Assembly (NCBI RefSeq): GCF_030297675.1
Contig: NZ_AP028142.1
Span: forward strand, 744,001 to 808,000
Length of the DNA stretch: 64,000 nt
Reading direction: 5' to 3'
Source of the DNA: Polynucleobacter sp. HIN11
Lineage (GTDB): Bacteria; Pseudomonadota; Gammaproteobacteria; Burkholderiales; Burkholderiaceae
Part shown: one piece after another, positions 1-7,417 of the stretch
Numbering within the stretch: the stretch's first letter is position 1
Layout: every line of letters starts with the position of its first letter
Translations under genes and position numbers: made by a program
The notes under the pieces: model-generated
Seen by the model: the letters and a program-made list of their open reading frames with translations, nothing else
Database searches by the model: none
Told to the model about the DNA's origin: nothing

Positions 1-25
1 GCTTCTTCATGATGCGAGAATTAGA

Positions 26-409
26 TCAATTGAGAACCTTATAGCCACGACCCACTAGGCATTTCTTGACAATGGCCTCTTGGGATTCATTTCCCTTATA
101 AGCGCCACCAGCAGCTCCGATCACCGCACCGGCTCCTGCAGCCTGAACAATCTCCGTGCGATTACCGCCGGTAACAAGTCCTAGCAAACCCCCCACGACA
201 GCACCCGCGCCTGCACCCTTCGCAGCGGTACCACCCATACCACTTGCTTCCTTGGCATAGTTTTGACATTCGGCAAGATCTTTTTCATAGCGCGCTTCGT
301 TGACACCTTTCATGTCCACTATTGGGCGCACATCAGCGCCAGCACAGGCAGCCAGTACCACTGCTGTTAGGGGAATGAGATAGATCTTGCTTGCTTGATG
401 AACTTTCAC
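26..409 (-). CDS. Glycine-zipper lipoprotein, probably outer membrane
   Basis: A 127-residue protein with a lipoprotein signal peptide ending in LAAC, so Cys22 should be lipidated. Residues about 57-105 are rich in Gly and Ala in the spaced pattern of glycine-zipper (SlyB/OmpA-associated type) proteins, which usually insert in or lie against the outer membrane. The start is GTG, placed so that the signal peptide is complete; no strong ribosome binding site is visible. It resembles the protein at 12327-12791, with the same order of lipobox, a DxxEC segment and a glycine zipper, so the two are probably paralogues. The exact role is unknown. Confidence 0.8.
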   Translation of the reverse strand: MKVHQASKIYLIPLTAVVLAACAGADVRPIVDMKGVNEARYEKDLAECQNYAKEASGMGGTAAKGAGAGAVVGGLLGLVTGGNRTEIVQAAGAGAVIGAAGGAYKGNESQEAIVKKCLVGRGYKVLN

Positions 410-456
410 CTAAATCATTAAATCAAAGGCGATGGGGATCGTCAAGGATTGCGTGA

Positions 457-870
457 TCAAGCCCTAAACCGCCCACCTTTAATGCTTTCTAAGCCCCGTG
501 GATCAAGTTGATAGAGATAAACCCAAGCGATTTGCCATTCCGATGTTCCAATGAGATGGATGGAGCGCAATACGCGTTGATATTCATGGGGGCTTGGATC
601 GTCGGGCGAGCATTCTTCATATCGATCAACCACATCCAGTAATTGCATATTGTTTAGGCGCCAGAGCTCTCCATAAACCCAAGATTCTGCAAACTGGATT
701 GACTCGCTGGGTCGATCCGTAGCGCCGGGATACCAGGATATTCGATAGAGCAGACCAGGCATCTGCGCTGCACCCAAGTACTCAGCACCCGCATGAAATT
801 GCATTGCATTGGGATGACTAAAGGGGCTCATTAAGGTTCCATAAACAAATAGAAGATCGGAGCGCATCAT
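457..870 (-). CDS. Gamma-glutamylcyclotransferase-like (AIG2/GGCT fold) protein
   Basis: A 137-residue cytosolic protein that opens with the FVYGTLM motif, the phosphate-loop-like signature of the gamma-glutamylcyclotransferase/AIG2 fold, and has the conserved VYGELWRL strand near residue 68. Known members release 5-oxoproline from gamma-glutamyl amines or peptides, but many bacterial members have no assigned substrate. Length is normal for the family. It stands alone on the minus strand, divergent from the CBS-domain gene. Family is well supported; substrate is not. Confidence 0.75.
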   Translation of the reverse strand: MMRSDLLFVYGTLMSPFSHPNAMQFHAGAEYLGAAQMPGLLYRISWYPGATDRPSESIQFAESWVYGELWRLNNMQLLDVVDRYEECSPDDPSPHEYQRVLRSIHLIGTSEWQIAWVYLYQLDPRGLESIKGGRFRA

Positions 871-951
871 TGTTTTACATGGAAACCCTAATAGGAGGAA
901 GTAAAAAGCCTATTCACAATCAATCTTAATCGATCAAGAAGGTGCACCAAG

Positions 952-1380
952 ATGAAAACCGTTAGCCAGCTGCTCGCAGAGAAACATCACCGAATCGAAA
1001 CTATTGCTCCCAATGTACATGTGTTTGATGCCCTAAAACTCATGTTGGAGAAAGACATTGGCTCGCTGTTGGTAATTGAGTTTGGTAACCTAGTCGGCAT
1101 TTTCACTGAGCGTGATTACGCCCGTAAATTAGTTCTACAGGGCAAAAGCTCACAAAATACCTTGGTGCGAGATGTCATGAGTACCAAACTGATTACAGTA
1201 AAACCAGCAGATACCCTGGACTACTGTATGCAACTCGTGACAGAAAAGCGCATTCGCCATCTCCCAGTATTGGATGGCGGCCGCTTGATTGGCATGCTAT
1301 CGATTGGGGATTTGCTCAAAGCTGCACTCGCAGAACAAGCTGCTACGATTGCGCAACTTGAGGCGTATATTAATTCTTAA
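952..1380 (+). CDS. CBS-domain pair protein
   Basis: A 142-residue protein made almost entirely of two CBS motifs (about residues 10-65 and 75-130); phrases such as GIFTERDYARK and RHLPVLDGGRLIGMLS are typical. Stand-alone CBS pairs usually bind adenosine nucleotides (AMP, ATP, NADH or SAM) and act as energy or ligand sensors for partner proteins. No enzymatic domain is attached. Its stop codon overlaps the stop of the convergent decarboxylase-like gene (TAA against TAA on the other strand within TTAA at 1377-1380). The partner protein cannot be told from the context. Confidence 0.85.
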   Translation: MKTVSQLLAEKHHRIETIAPNVHVFDALKLMLEKDIGSLLVIEFGNLVGIFTERDYARKLVLQGKSSQNTLVRDVMSTKLITVKPADTLDYCMQLVTEKRIRHLPVLDGGRLIGMLSIGDLLKAALAEQAATIAQLEAYINS

Positions 1381-1754
1381 AGCCCCATTTCTTTAAAGAC
1401 GTCTTTGGCGGTACGAAAGCTATCAATGGCTGCCGGAACGCCGCAATAGATTGCCGATTGTAAAAAGATCTCTGCAATCTCATCTTTGGTCAAACCATTA
1501 TTGATTGCACCCTTAACATGCAGTTTGAGTTCATGGGGCCGATTGAGTGCAGTCAGCATTGCTAAATTAACAATGCTGCGGGTTTTGCGATCAAGGCCAG
1601 GCCGATTCCAGATTTCATTCCAGCAGTATTCAGTTACCAGCTCTTGGAGCGGTAAGTTGAACGAATCGGCATTGCGAATCGCTTGATCCACGTACTCGGC
1701 ACCGAGTACCTCACGACGGGTTTTTAATCCTTTTTCAAAAGCATCACGATTCAT
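1377..1754 (-). CDS. Carboxymuconolactone decarboxylase family protein (PcaC-like)
   Basis: A 125-residue single-domain protein of the carboxymuconolactone decarboxylase fold. It matches the PcaC-like branch (YCWNEIWNRPGLDRKTRS, then GAINNGLTKDEIAEI and a closing GVPAAIDSF). It lacks the CxxC of AhpD peroxidase relatives, so it is more likely a decarboxylase-like enzyme of aromatic breakdown than a peroxiredoxin reductase. No other protocatechuate-pathway genes are nearby, so 4-carboxymuconolactone decarboxylation is only a possibility. A clear AAGGAG lies seven bases before the ATG and fixes the start. Confidence 0.8.
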   Translation of the reverse strand: MNRDAFEKGLKTRREVLGAEYVDQAIRNADSFNLPLQELVTEYCWNEIWNRPGLDRKTRSIVNLAMLTALNRPHELKLHVKGAINNGLTKDEIAEIFLQSAIYCGVPAAIDSFRTAKDVFKEMGL

Positions 1755-1799
1755 GACTGTCTCCTTAGTAATTTACTAAACAGCAGTATAGTAATAGGC

Positions 1800-2066
1800 A
1801 TGAACATTCGTTTGATTCCCGGAATTCTGATCATGGCAGTAGGCCTATCAGCCTGCGGAACCCCAGAGAGTGGCTTTCGGGTGGTTCAACGTTCCGACGG
1901 CATGATTGGTGTGCAGGCTGTGAAGGGCGCTAAAGAGATCGAGGCACAAGAGCTGGCAACTAAAGAGTGTAAAAAGAATGGAAAATCCGTCGCCCGTATT
2001 TCAGAGGCCCGCACCACCCACAATGACAAATTTCCAATGATTTATATTTATCAATGTCTGCGCTAG
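1800..2066 (+). CDS. Small putative lipoprotein
   Basis: An 88-residue protein with a short hydrophobic leader ending in LSAC, giving a predicted lipidated Cys19 followed by GTPESG. The mature part (about 70 residues) has a Cys near residue 59 and another near the end (YQCLR), which could form a disulfide in the periplasm. No family is recognised. It is followed after 22 bases by the Lon-substrate-binding-domain gene on the same strand and may be co-transcribed with it. Function unknown. Confidence 0.65.
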   Translation: MNIRLIPGILIMAVGLSACGTPESGFRVVQRSDGMIGVQAVKGAKEIEAQELATKECKKNGKSVARISEARTTHNDKFPMIYIYQCLR

Positions 2067-2088
2067 TCATACCTAGCGACCTAATCCA

Positions 2089-2733
2089 ATGTCGATTCAC
2101 ACTCATACCCAAACCATTCCACTATTTCCACTGGGAACCACCTTATTCCCTGATGGAGTGATGCTGCTCAAAATCTTTGAAGTGCGCTACCTCGATATGG
2201 TCAAACAGTGTGTGCGCGAGGGTTCTGGCTTTGGTGTGGTTACCCTAAACAGTGGGGACGAGGTGCGTATGCCAGGTCAAGAGATTGGATTTAATTCAGT
2301 AGGAACCTTTGCCCGGATTAAAGAATTTGATCCGGTACAGCCTAGTCTCTTCATGATTCAATGCCAAGGGGAGCAGCGCTTTCGTGTCAAATCCAGTGAA
2401 ACCAAACGCAATGGCCTGATTGTTGCCGAGGTTGATTTCATCGAAGACGATGCTTTCATGGAGGTTCCAGAGGATCTCAAAATTGCCTCTACCGTATTGG
2501 GTAAAGTGATTCAGTCTTTTAAAGAGCAGGGCGCAGCCCTTGGGAAAGAGCTGCCCTTTAGTAAACCCTATCGCTTTAACGAATGCGGCTGGGTCGCCAA
2601 TCGCTGGTGCGAGCTCTTGCAATTAAGCCCTGGCCAGAAGCAATTTTTCTTAGAACAAGAGAGTCCTCGTCTTCGGTTGGATCTGATTCATGAACTGCTA
2701 GAAGAGATGGGCGTCTATAAAGCCGTTAAGTAA
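2089..2733 (+). CDS. Lon N-terminal (substrate-binding) domain protein
   Basis: A 214-residue protein consisting of the LON substrate-binding domain alone, without the AAA+ ATPase or protease parts. The opening TIPLFPLGTTLFPDGVMLLKIFE resembles the start of Lon proteases, here with the usual 'PL..VLFPG..LPL.IFEPRY' pattern in altered form. Stand-alone LON-domain proteins are common in proteobacteria; their substrate or partner is mostly unknown. The full Lon protease lies at 58825-61257. The next gene begins two bases after the stop, which indicates an operon with the Smr protein. Confidence 0.85.
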   Translation: MSIHTHTQTIPLFPLGTTLFPDGVMLLKIFEVRYLDMVKQCVREGSGFGVVTLNSGDEVRMPGQEIGFNSVGTFARIKEFDPVQPSLFMIQCQGEQRFRVKSSETKRNGLIVAEVDFIEDDAFMEVPEDLKIASTVLGKVIQSFKEQGAALGKELPFSKPYRFNECGWVANRWCELLQLSPGQKQFFLEQESPRLRLDLIHELLEEMGVYKAVK

Positions 2734-2735
2734 GC

Positions 2736-3188
2736 ATGAGCTATTCCTACGAATGCTCGGTTTGTGGGAACGCCCGTCCCGTTACTGGCGAATGCCCATT
2801 TTGTAATACACCAATTGCACCGCTTGCACACTCCGATACTGACGTCATTAACCTAGAGCTGGATAGCCCTTCGAGCGATGAAGCCCTTGATCAACTAACG
2901 CATTACATTCGGGCTGCCAGTGAAGCGCAAATTCGGGCCTTGGTTGTGATTCATGGTTATGGCTCGAGCGGGAAGGGTGGCAATATCCGCAAAAAGGTTC
3001 GTGAGGCTTTGGAACATAATTATTTTGCGGATCGTGTGAGCGAGTATTATCACGGTGAGGATCTTCGGCATCAATCGGACTTATATCGTGACGTAATTAA
3101 GCGCCGACCTGGTTTAAAGAAGCACTTCAAATTGTTTAAAGAGGGTAATGCTGGAATGACCTTATTAATGATGCACTCACAGCCCTAA
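2736..3188 (+). CDS. Zinc-ribbon plus Smr-domain protein
   Basis: A 150-residue protein. The N-terminal 25 residues carry two CxxC pairs (CSVC and CPFC), a zinc ribbon. Residues about 45-115 form an Smr domain with the HGYGSSGKGGNIRKKVRE segment, the hallmark glycine-rich loop of MutS2/Smr endonuclease-like domains. Smr domains bind or nick nucleic acids, and some act in ribosome rescue. The zinc ribbon-Smr architecture is less common than plain Smr. It sits between the LON-domain gene and the gene at 3194 with almost no spacing, so the three are probably one transcript. Confidence 0.75.
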   Translation: MSYSYECSVCGNARPVTGECPFCNTPIAPLAHSDTDVINLELDSPSSDEALDQLTHYIRAASEAQIRALVVIHGYGSSGKGGNIRKKVREALEHNYFADRVSEYYHGEDLRHQSDLYRDVIKRRPGLKKHFKLFKEGNAGMTLLMMHSQP

Positions 3189-3193
3189 GAGCA

Positions 3194-4210
3194 ATGCCAA
3201 ACTATTGGTCCACCAGCGGTTTTGATACATTGAAAGTGAATGCAGATCACCATCTGGTGGTGACCGATGACTTTCTTAGAACCTATCTTGCTCGCCCGGA
3301 GCTGAGTCTCATTCCACAGTCGTGCGCTCAAGAACGAGCGGTCCATGAGCGTCTATTGAATTCACCACGCGAAGAAATTAGCCAAGCTGAGATTCAGAAA
3401 ATCGCCGATCACGACGTGCAGGCTAACTATGAAATTTGGTTTCGCTACCGAGCTAAATTATTAGCCGCAAGCTCCCTTGAGCACTTTTACATGAGTCTGT
3501 TTCAGGGGAAGGGAGTCGATGTCCCACCTTTATTTGTGAGCCAGCTCACTCAAATTTTCCTTCGGCATATATTGGGTGAGAACCCAGACCCTTACGAACT
3601 AAGGATGGCAGAGTTCTTCTTTCGCACCCAAAAGGTCAGCATTCTGGAGGGTGGTGTTTTAATGGCAGCAGACCATGAAACGATTGAGCGAAATGCACAG
3701 GCCTCTGACTTTGGCAATATTGTTGATCTTCTAAAGAATCAATCACTGGCTGCTCGTACGATCGACTTGGATGTATTGCATCCCGATAATGCCAAGTCCT
3801 ATTGGGGTCGTGATGAGTTCTATGATTTCGCAGTCCAGCTCAATTTCGATCAGCCTGCATTACCTGCCTTGGCGCGTCTTCTAGAAAAATGGATCAAGCA
3901 TTTTTTAGGGATCGATACAGTGATTACCCCGTTGAAGGAGATCGCCGACTCCAAATGGGTTTGGCATGTTGGCTTAGATGCTGCTGCGACCGAGATTCTG
4001 AATGGTTTGTACCAAGAGCAGAGTCTTGATGAAAGTGTTCTTAACCGCTTAATTTGCCTCTTTAAGCTCGAATTCAAGGACCTGAGCCCAGTGCTTAGCC
4101 AGGTTCGAGGCAAACCCGTGTATTTGGGTCTGGCAATGAACGATCAGTCTCAGATTAAGCTCAAGCCCCAGAACCTCTTATTTAATCTTCCCTTAAGCCC
4201 TGTTTCGTAA
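3194..4210 (+). CDS. Conserved hypothetical protein, probably DUF6352 family
   Basis: A 338-residue soluble protein opening with MPNYWSTSGFDTL. I believe this is the uncharacterised family named DUF6352, found mostly in Burkholderiales, but I recall this rather than having compared it. It has no signal peptide and no membrane segment, and I can point to no catalytic motif. Its start lies five bases after the stop of the zinc ribbon-Smr gene, so the two are co-transcribed and may act together. Function unknown. Confidence 0.6.
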   Translation: MPNYWSTSGFDTLKVNADHHLVVTDDFLRTYLARPELSLIPQSCAQERAVHERLLNSPREEISQAEIQKIADHDVQANYEIWFRYRAKLLAASSLEHFYMSLFQGKGVDVPPLFVSQLTQIFLRHILGENPDPYELRMAEFFFRTQKVSILEGGVLMAADHETIERNAQASDFGNIVDLLKNQSLAARTIDLDVLHPDNAKSYWGRDEFYDFAVQLNFDQPALPALARLLEKWIKHFLGIDTVITPLKEIADSKWVWHVGLDAAATEILNGLYQEQSLDESVLNRLICLFKLEFKDLSPVLSQVRGKPVYLGLAMNDQSQIKLKPQNLLFNLPLSPVS

Positions 4211-4232
4211 ACACTTTTTTCTATTCCGTCTG

Positions 4233-4261
4233 TTGCAGCGCAATAGAATTTAGGGTATACT
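4233..4261 (+). promoter_or_regulatory. Strong sigma70-type promoter for the 58-residue ORF and the FrnE-type gene
   Basis: A TTGCAG -35 element at 4233-4238 and a TATACT -10 element at 4256-4261 are separated by exactly 17 bases. Transcription would start near 4268, leaving a leader of about 22 bases with AGGAG at 4279-4283 ahead of the ATG at 4290. It is one of the best promoter matches in the window. Confidence 0.7.
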
Positions 4262-4289
4262 ATTAGGTATAAACCCTTAGGAGAAGAAA

Positions 4290-4466
4290 ATGACTACAAC
4301 AACTATCAAACCCACTTTGGCTGCCGGTTCAATAGGAGCTAGCGCCGGATCAAATTCTGGTATCTTGGCAACAATCCTTAAAACCTTGCGCATGCTTGGC
4401 AAGGCCTGGGAAGAGTCCAGAGTGGAATATAAAAAACGTGCCATCTTAGGTGGCGGTTGGGAATAA
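4290..4466 (+). CDS. Small protein of 58 residues, unknown family
   Basis: A short ORF with an ideal ribosome binding site (AGGAG, six-base spacing to ATG) under a strong predicted promoter. The protein begins MTTTTIKPTLAAG, has a Gly/Ser/Ala-rich stretch, then a basic amphipathic part (about residues 27-52, with KTLRMLGKAWEESRVEYKKR) and ends GGGWE. Its TAA stop is followed directly by the TTG start of the next gene, so the two should be translationally coupled. It vaguely recalls small basic DUF1127-type proteins, but I cannot assign it to that family. It could serve as a leader that sets expression of the downstream gene, or be a functional small protein. Confidence 0.6.
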   Translation: MTTTTIKPTLAAGSIGASAGSNSGILATILKTLRMLGKAWEESRVEYKKRAILGGGWE

Positions 4467-5123
4467 TTGAAACCTGTCCGTATTGACTTTGTATCCGATA
4501 TCGCCTGTCCTTGGTGTGCCGTTGGATTAGCATCCCTAGAACAGGCGTTAAAAGAACTCGGAAGTGAAGTCAGTACGGAGATCCAGTTTCAACCCTTTGA
4601 ATTAAACCCTCATATGCCCCCAGGCGGGCAAGATGTCTTTGAGCATCTCACCGAGAAGTACGGCACGACCATTACTCAGGTCAAGGCCAATCAAGAGAAA
4701 ATCTATCAGCGTGCTGCTGAACTAGGATTTCCATTTCATCCCGAAGGTCGCAAGCGGGTCTACAACACCTTCAATGCCCATCGTCTATTACATTGGGCCA
4801 TGGTGGAATTTGATCTCGATGCCCAGCATCGTCTCAAAAAAGAGCTTCTCAAGAGTTACTTCACCTTAGCAGTTGATATGGATCAGCACGAACAGCTGCT
4901 AGAAGCAGTTGAGCGTGCTCAGTTACCAGCCGGGCGCGCTCGAGAAGTTCTCGCCTCTGATGAGTTCGCAAAGGATGTGAAAGACCAAGAGCAAAAATAC
5001 CATCAGCTTGGCGTGCACTCGGTACCCTCGATCATTCTGAACAATCAATTCATTATTCAGGGTGCACAATCCCCAGAGCTCTTTGCGGAAGCTCTGCGTG
5101 ATTGCGCCAATGGCGTGATCTAA
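4467..5123 (+). CDS. DsbA-family thiol oxidoreductase (FrnE-like)
   Basis: A 218-residue protein with a thioredoxin-fold DsbA-like domain. The active-site motif is CPWC (Cys14, Cys17), and a cis-proline loop is visible in GVHSVPSIILNN near the C-terminus. There is no signal peptide, so it should be cytosolic, as for FrnE proteins, which are linked to oxidative-stress tolerance or disulfide exchange. The only sensible start is a TTG placed immediately after the stop of the 58-residue ORF, which implies translation by re-initiation. Length is normal for the family. Confidence 0.85.
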   Translation: MKPVRIDFVSDIACPWCAVGLASLEQALKELGSEVSTEIQFQPFELNPHMPPGGQDVFEHLTEKYGTTITQVKANQEKIYQRAAELGFPFHPEGRKRVYNTFNAHRLLHWAMVEFDLDAQHRLKKELLKSYFTLAVDMDQHEQLLEAVERAQLPAGRAREVLASDEFAKDVKDQEQKYHQLGVHSVPSIILNNQFIIQGAQSPELFAEALRDCANGVI

Positions 5124-5176
5124 ATCCCAGCACTTCTAATGAATACAATGACGGTATTCATTTTGGAGGGTAGCTC

Positions 5177-5845
5177 ATGATTCACGGAATTCAAATTAAC
5201 CCACGGCACGAACCTGCCGAATTAGGCATTCATGCGCTGCGTGGTATGCCATCCACCGTGATAAGCGATATGTTGGGACGCACCCTGGTTGCCAAGGATA
5301 TTCTGCCGATTCATCGCGCGCCAATGTCTGTCTGCGGTAATGCTTTCACCATCAAAGTTCATACGGCAGATAACCTCATGGTTCACAAAGCATTACAAAT
5401 GGTGCGTCCAGGGGATGTGATGGTGATTGATGCCGAGGGCGATACCGGTTGCGCGGTGATTGGTGAGATCTTGACGCGCGTTGCTAAAAGTCGCGGCGTC
5501 GTCGGTATCGTTGTCGATGGTGCAGTGCGCGATGTCGATGCGCTCGAGGAGTTAGCCTTCCCATGCTGGGCACGTGGTATTAGTTTGCGTGGCCCCTTAA
5601 AGGATGGACCAGGTGCAATTAATATACCCGTCTCCATCGGCGGGATGATTGTGAACCCTGGAGACATTATCTTGGGTGATCAAGACGGCGTGATTGCCGT
5701 TCCTCCAACTCTTGCTGCAGAAGCAGCCCGTCTTGGCCAAGAAAAGATCAAGCAAGAACAAGAGATTCTCAAAACGATCGAAGCCGGAACTTATGCGGCA
5801 CCATGGGTTGATGAGCTACTCATCAAAAAAGGGGTGAAGCTTTAA
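5177..5845 (+). CDS. RraA-like / 4-carboxy-4-hydroxy-2-oxoadipate aldolase family protein
   Basis: A 222-residue protein of the RraA/HMG-CHA aldolase fold. The signature GIVVDGAVRDVDALEE contains the Arg-Asp pair used for metal and substrate binding in the aldolases, and GGMIVNPGDIILGDQDGVIAVP is a typical C-terminal block. The family includes pyruvate aldolases of aromatic catabolism, oxaloacetate decarboxylases and RraA, which inhibits RNase E. The complete Gx20RD-type motif suggests an enzyme rather than plain RraA. GGAGGG precedes the ATG. The gene is monocistronic and converges with apt. Confidence 0.75.
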   Translation: MIHGIQINPRHEPAELGIHALRGMPSTVISDMLGRTLVAKDILPIHRAPMSVCGNAFTIKVHTADNLMVHKALQMVRPGDVMVIDAEGDTGCAVIGEILTRVAKSRGVVGIVVDGAVRDVDALEELAFPCWARGISLRGPLKDGPGAINIPVSIGGMIVNPGDIILGDQDGVIAVPPTLAAEAARLGQEKIKQEQEILKTIEAGTYAAPWVDELLIKKGVKL

Positions 5846-6364
5846 TTACAAAGCGATCACGCAGCGATTAGCAATCCCCACTTGGCTTAAAACCTGAGAA
5901 CCATTCAAACCAGCAATCTCAAGAACGCAAACCGCTGCAGCAACTTGCGCTCCGGTTTTCTGAACAAGACGCGCAGTTGCGGCGATAGTACCGCCAGTCG
6001 CCAAAACGTCATCAACGATCAGCACCGAAGCCCCGGGCTGCAAAATATGTTTACTGATCTCAAGAGTATCTGATCCGTACTCTAAGCCATAGGATTCTTG
6101 ATGGATATCGGGCGGTAATTTGTTGGGCTTGCGGACCATCACGAACCCTTTATGAAGATGAGTGGCAAGTGCCGAGGCAAAAATAAAGCCCCGGGACTCA
6201 ATCCCCAAAATATAGTCAAAGGAGTACTCAGTGCTAAGCTTACCTAGCGATTGAACGGTATAAGCAAAGGCATCCGCATTGGCGAGTAGGGGAGCAATGT
6301 CCCGAAATACGATCCCAGGCTTCGGAAAGTCCAAAATGCCAGGCAAGTAGTCTTCAAGCTTCAT
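5846..6364 (-). CDS. apt: Adenine phosphoribosyltransferase
   Basis: A 172-residue type I phosphoribosyltransferase that converts adenine and PRPP to AMP in the cytosol. The 13-residue PRPP motif appears as VLIVDDVLATGGT, and the family opening DFPKPGIVFRDIAPLL is clear. An ATG at 6364 gives the expected length; an in-frame TTG at 6379 would add five residues. It is divergent from, and only 17 bases from, a methylthioadenosine-type nucleosidase gene whose product would release adenine, so the two probably form one salvage route. Confidence 0.93.
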   Translation of the reverse strand: MKLEDYLPGILDFPKPGIVFRDIAPLLANADAFAYTVQSLGKLSTEYSFDYILGIESRGFIFASALATHLHKGFVMVRKPNKLPPDIHQESYGLEYGSDTLEISKHILQPGASVLIVDDVLATGGTIAATARLVQKTGAQVAAAVCVLEIAGLNGSQVLSQVGIANRCVIAL

Positions 6365-6381
6365 CCGTTTAGAATCCAATC

Positions 6382-6948
6382 ATGACTATCGAACACCCCA
6401 TCTTACTAGTAGTTGCTCTTAAGAATGAACTTGAGGCAATTACCATTCCAAAAAACATTGCAGTGGCATACACCGGAATCGGCAAAATCAATGCGGCTAC
6501 GGTTACTCAAAGTGCGATTATTCATTATCAACCCAGTTTGATCATTAACTTTGGAACTGCCGGAGGATTGAATCCCAAGCTCAGTGAGTTAGTAACGATC
6601 GGACGTGTGATTCAGCGCGATATGAATGCGCAGCCCCTGGCACCTCGTGGCATCACCCCGTTTTGCACCAAGCCCGCCGAATATCTATCTGAGTCGGGTA
6701 AATATACCTGTGGCACTGGAGATAGCTTCGTAACCAGCATAGATCCTTGGTTGATCGAGCAGAAGGTTGATGTGGTGGATATGGAGTTATTTGCCATTGC
6801 GGCAATCGCCCATCAGCACCAAATCCCTTGGCGCTCATATAAATTTATCAGTGATACCGCCGATGATCAGGCAGGTGAGCAGTGGCACGAGAAAATAAAC
6901 CATGGGGAAGAGCTCTTCTTGGAAGAGCTCAAACAGTTACTATCTTGA
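6382..6948 (+). CDS. Nucleoside phosphorylase-fold nucleosidase (MTA/SAH nucleosidase-like)
   Basis: A 188-residue protein of the PNP/UDP family. It has the base-binding NFGTAGGL motif, the ribose-binding VVDMELFAIA motif with the Met-Glu pair, and SDTADDQA, which supplies the catalytic Asp. By family it should cleave the N-glycosidic bond of 5'-methylthioadenosine and/or S-adenosylhomocysteine, releasing adenine. It is shorter than Escherichia coli Pfs (about 230 residues), with loss in the middle and at the C-terminus. It lies head to head with apt. Substrate preference is inferred from fold and context. Confidence 0.78.
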   Translation: MTIEHPILLVVALKNELEAITIPKNIAVAYTGIGKINAATVTQSAIIHYQPSLIINFGTAGGLNPKLSELVTIGRVIQRDMNAQPLAPRGITPFCTKPAEYLSESGKYTCGTGDSFVTSIDPWLIEQKVDVVDMELFAIAAIAHQHQIPWRSYKFISDTADDQAGEQWHEKINHGEELFLEELKQLLS

Positions 6949-6956
6949 TCGGACCC

Positions 6957-7409
6957 ATGCTCAATCGACCCATTCTCTTGCTAACAGCAGGACTCTGCCT
7001 TCATGGAAATGGATGGGCAAACGAAGAAACCGCTGAGGTTTCCAAAACGATACGCGTCAAGCCAATTCCGATGGAAAGCGCAAAGACCATTATTGGTCAA
7101 GACTTTCGTTACCCCAGTGGAACGCCCCAGATTCAGGTCTTTGAGATTGAGATTCCTCCGGGTCAGCAAACCACATTGCATCGCCATGCCATACCACTCT
7201 TTGCCTATATCGCCAGCGGAGACCTGGAGCTTGATTACGGCAGCAAGGGCAAAAAGATTATGCGATCTGGCACCTCGTTTGTGGAAGCCATCAACTGGTG
7301 CCACTTTGGTAAGCCCCTGGGTAATCAGTCCGTTAGAATCATTGCTGTTTATCTTGGACAAAAAAATCCAGACCTCGCGATTTCAGAAGACTGTACAAAA
7401 CCCGATTAG
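6957..7409 (+). CDS. Secreted cupin-domain protein
   Basis: A 150-residue protein when started at ATG 6957, which gives a cleavable signal peptide (MLNRPILLLTAGLCLHGNGWA); an in-frame upstream ATG would overlap the nucleosidase gene by 67 bases and bury the signal. The rest is a single cupin barrel: PPGQQTTLHRHAIPLFAYIASGDLELDYG gives two metal-binding His residues (HRH), and the second motif contains EAINWCHFGKPLGN. It is probably a periplasmic small-molecule-binding or enzymatic cupin; function cannot be told. It is followed within 10 bases by an FAH-family gene on the same strand. Confidence 0.75.
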   Translation: MLNRPILLLTAGLCLHGNGWANEETAEVSKTIRVKPIPMESAKTIIGQDFRYPSGTPQIQVFEIEIPPGQQTTLHRHAIPLFAYIASGDLELDYGSKGKKIMRSGTSFVEAINWCHFGKPLGNQSVRIIAVYLGQKNPDLAISEDCTKPD

Positions 7410-7417
7410 GACGATTC

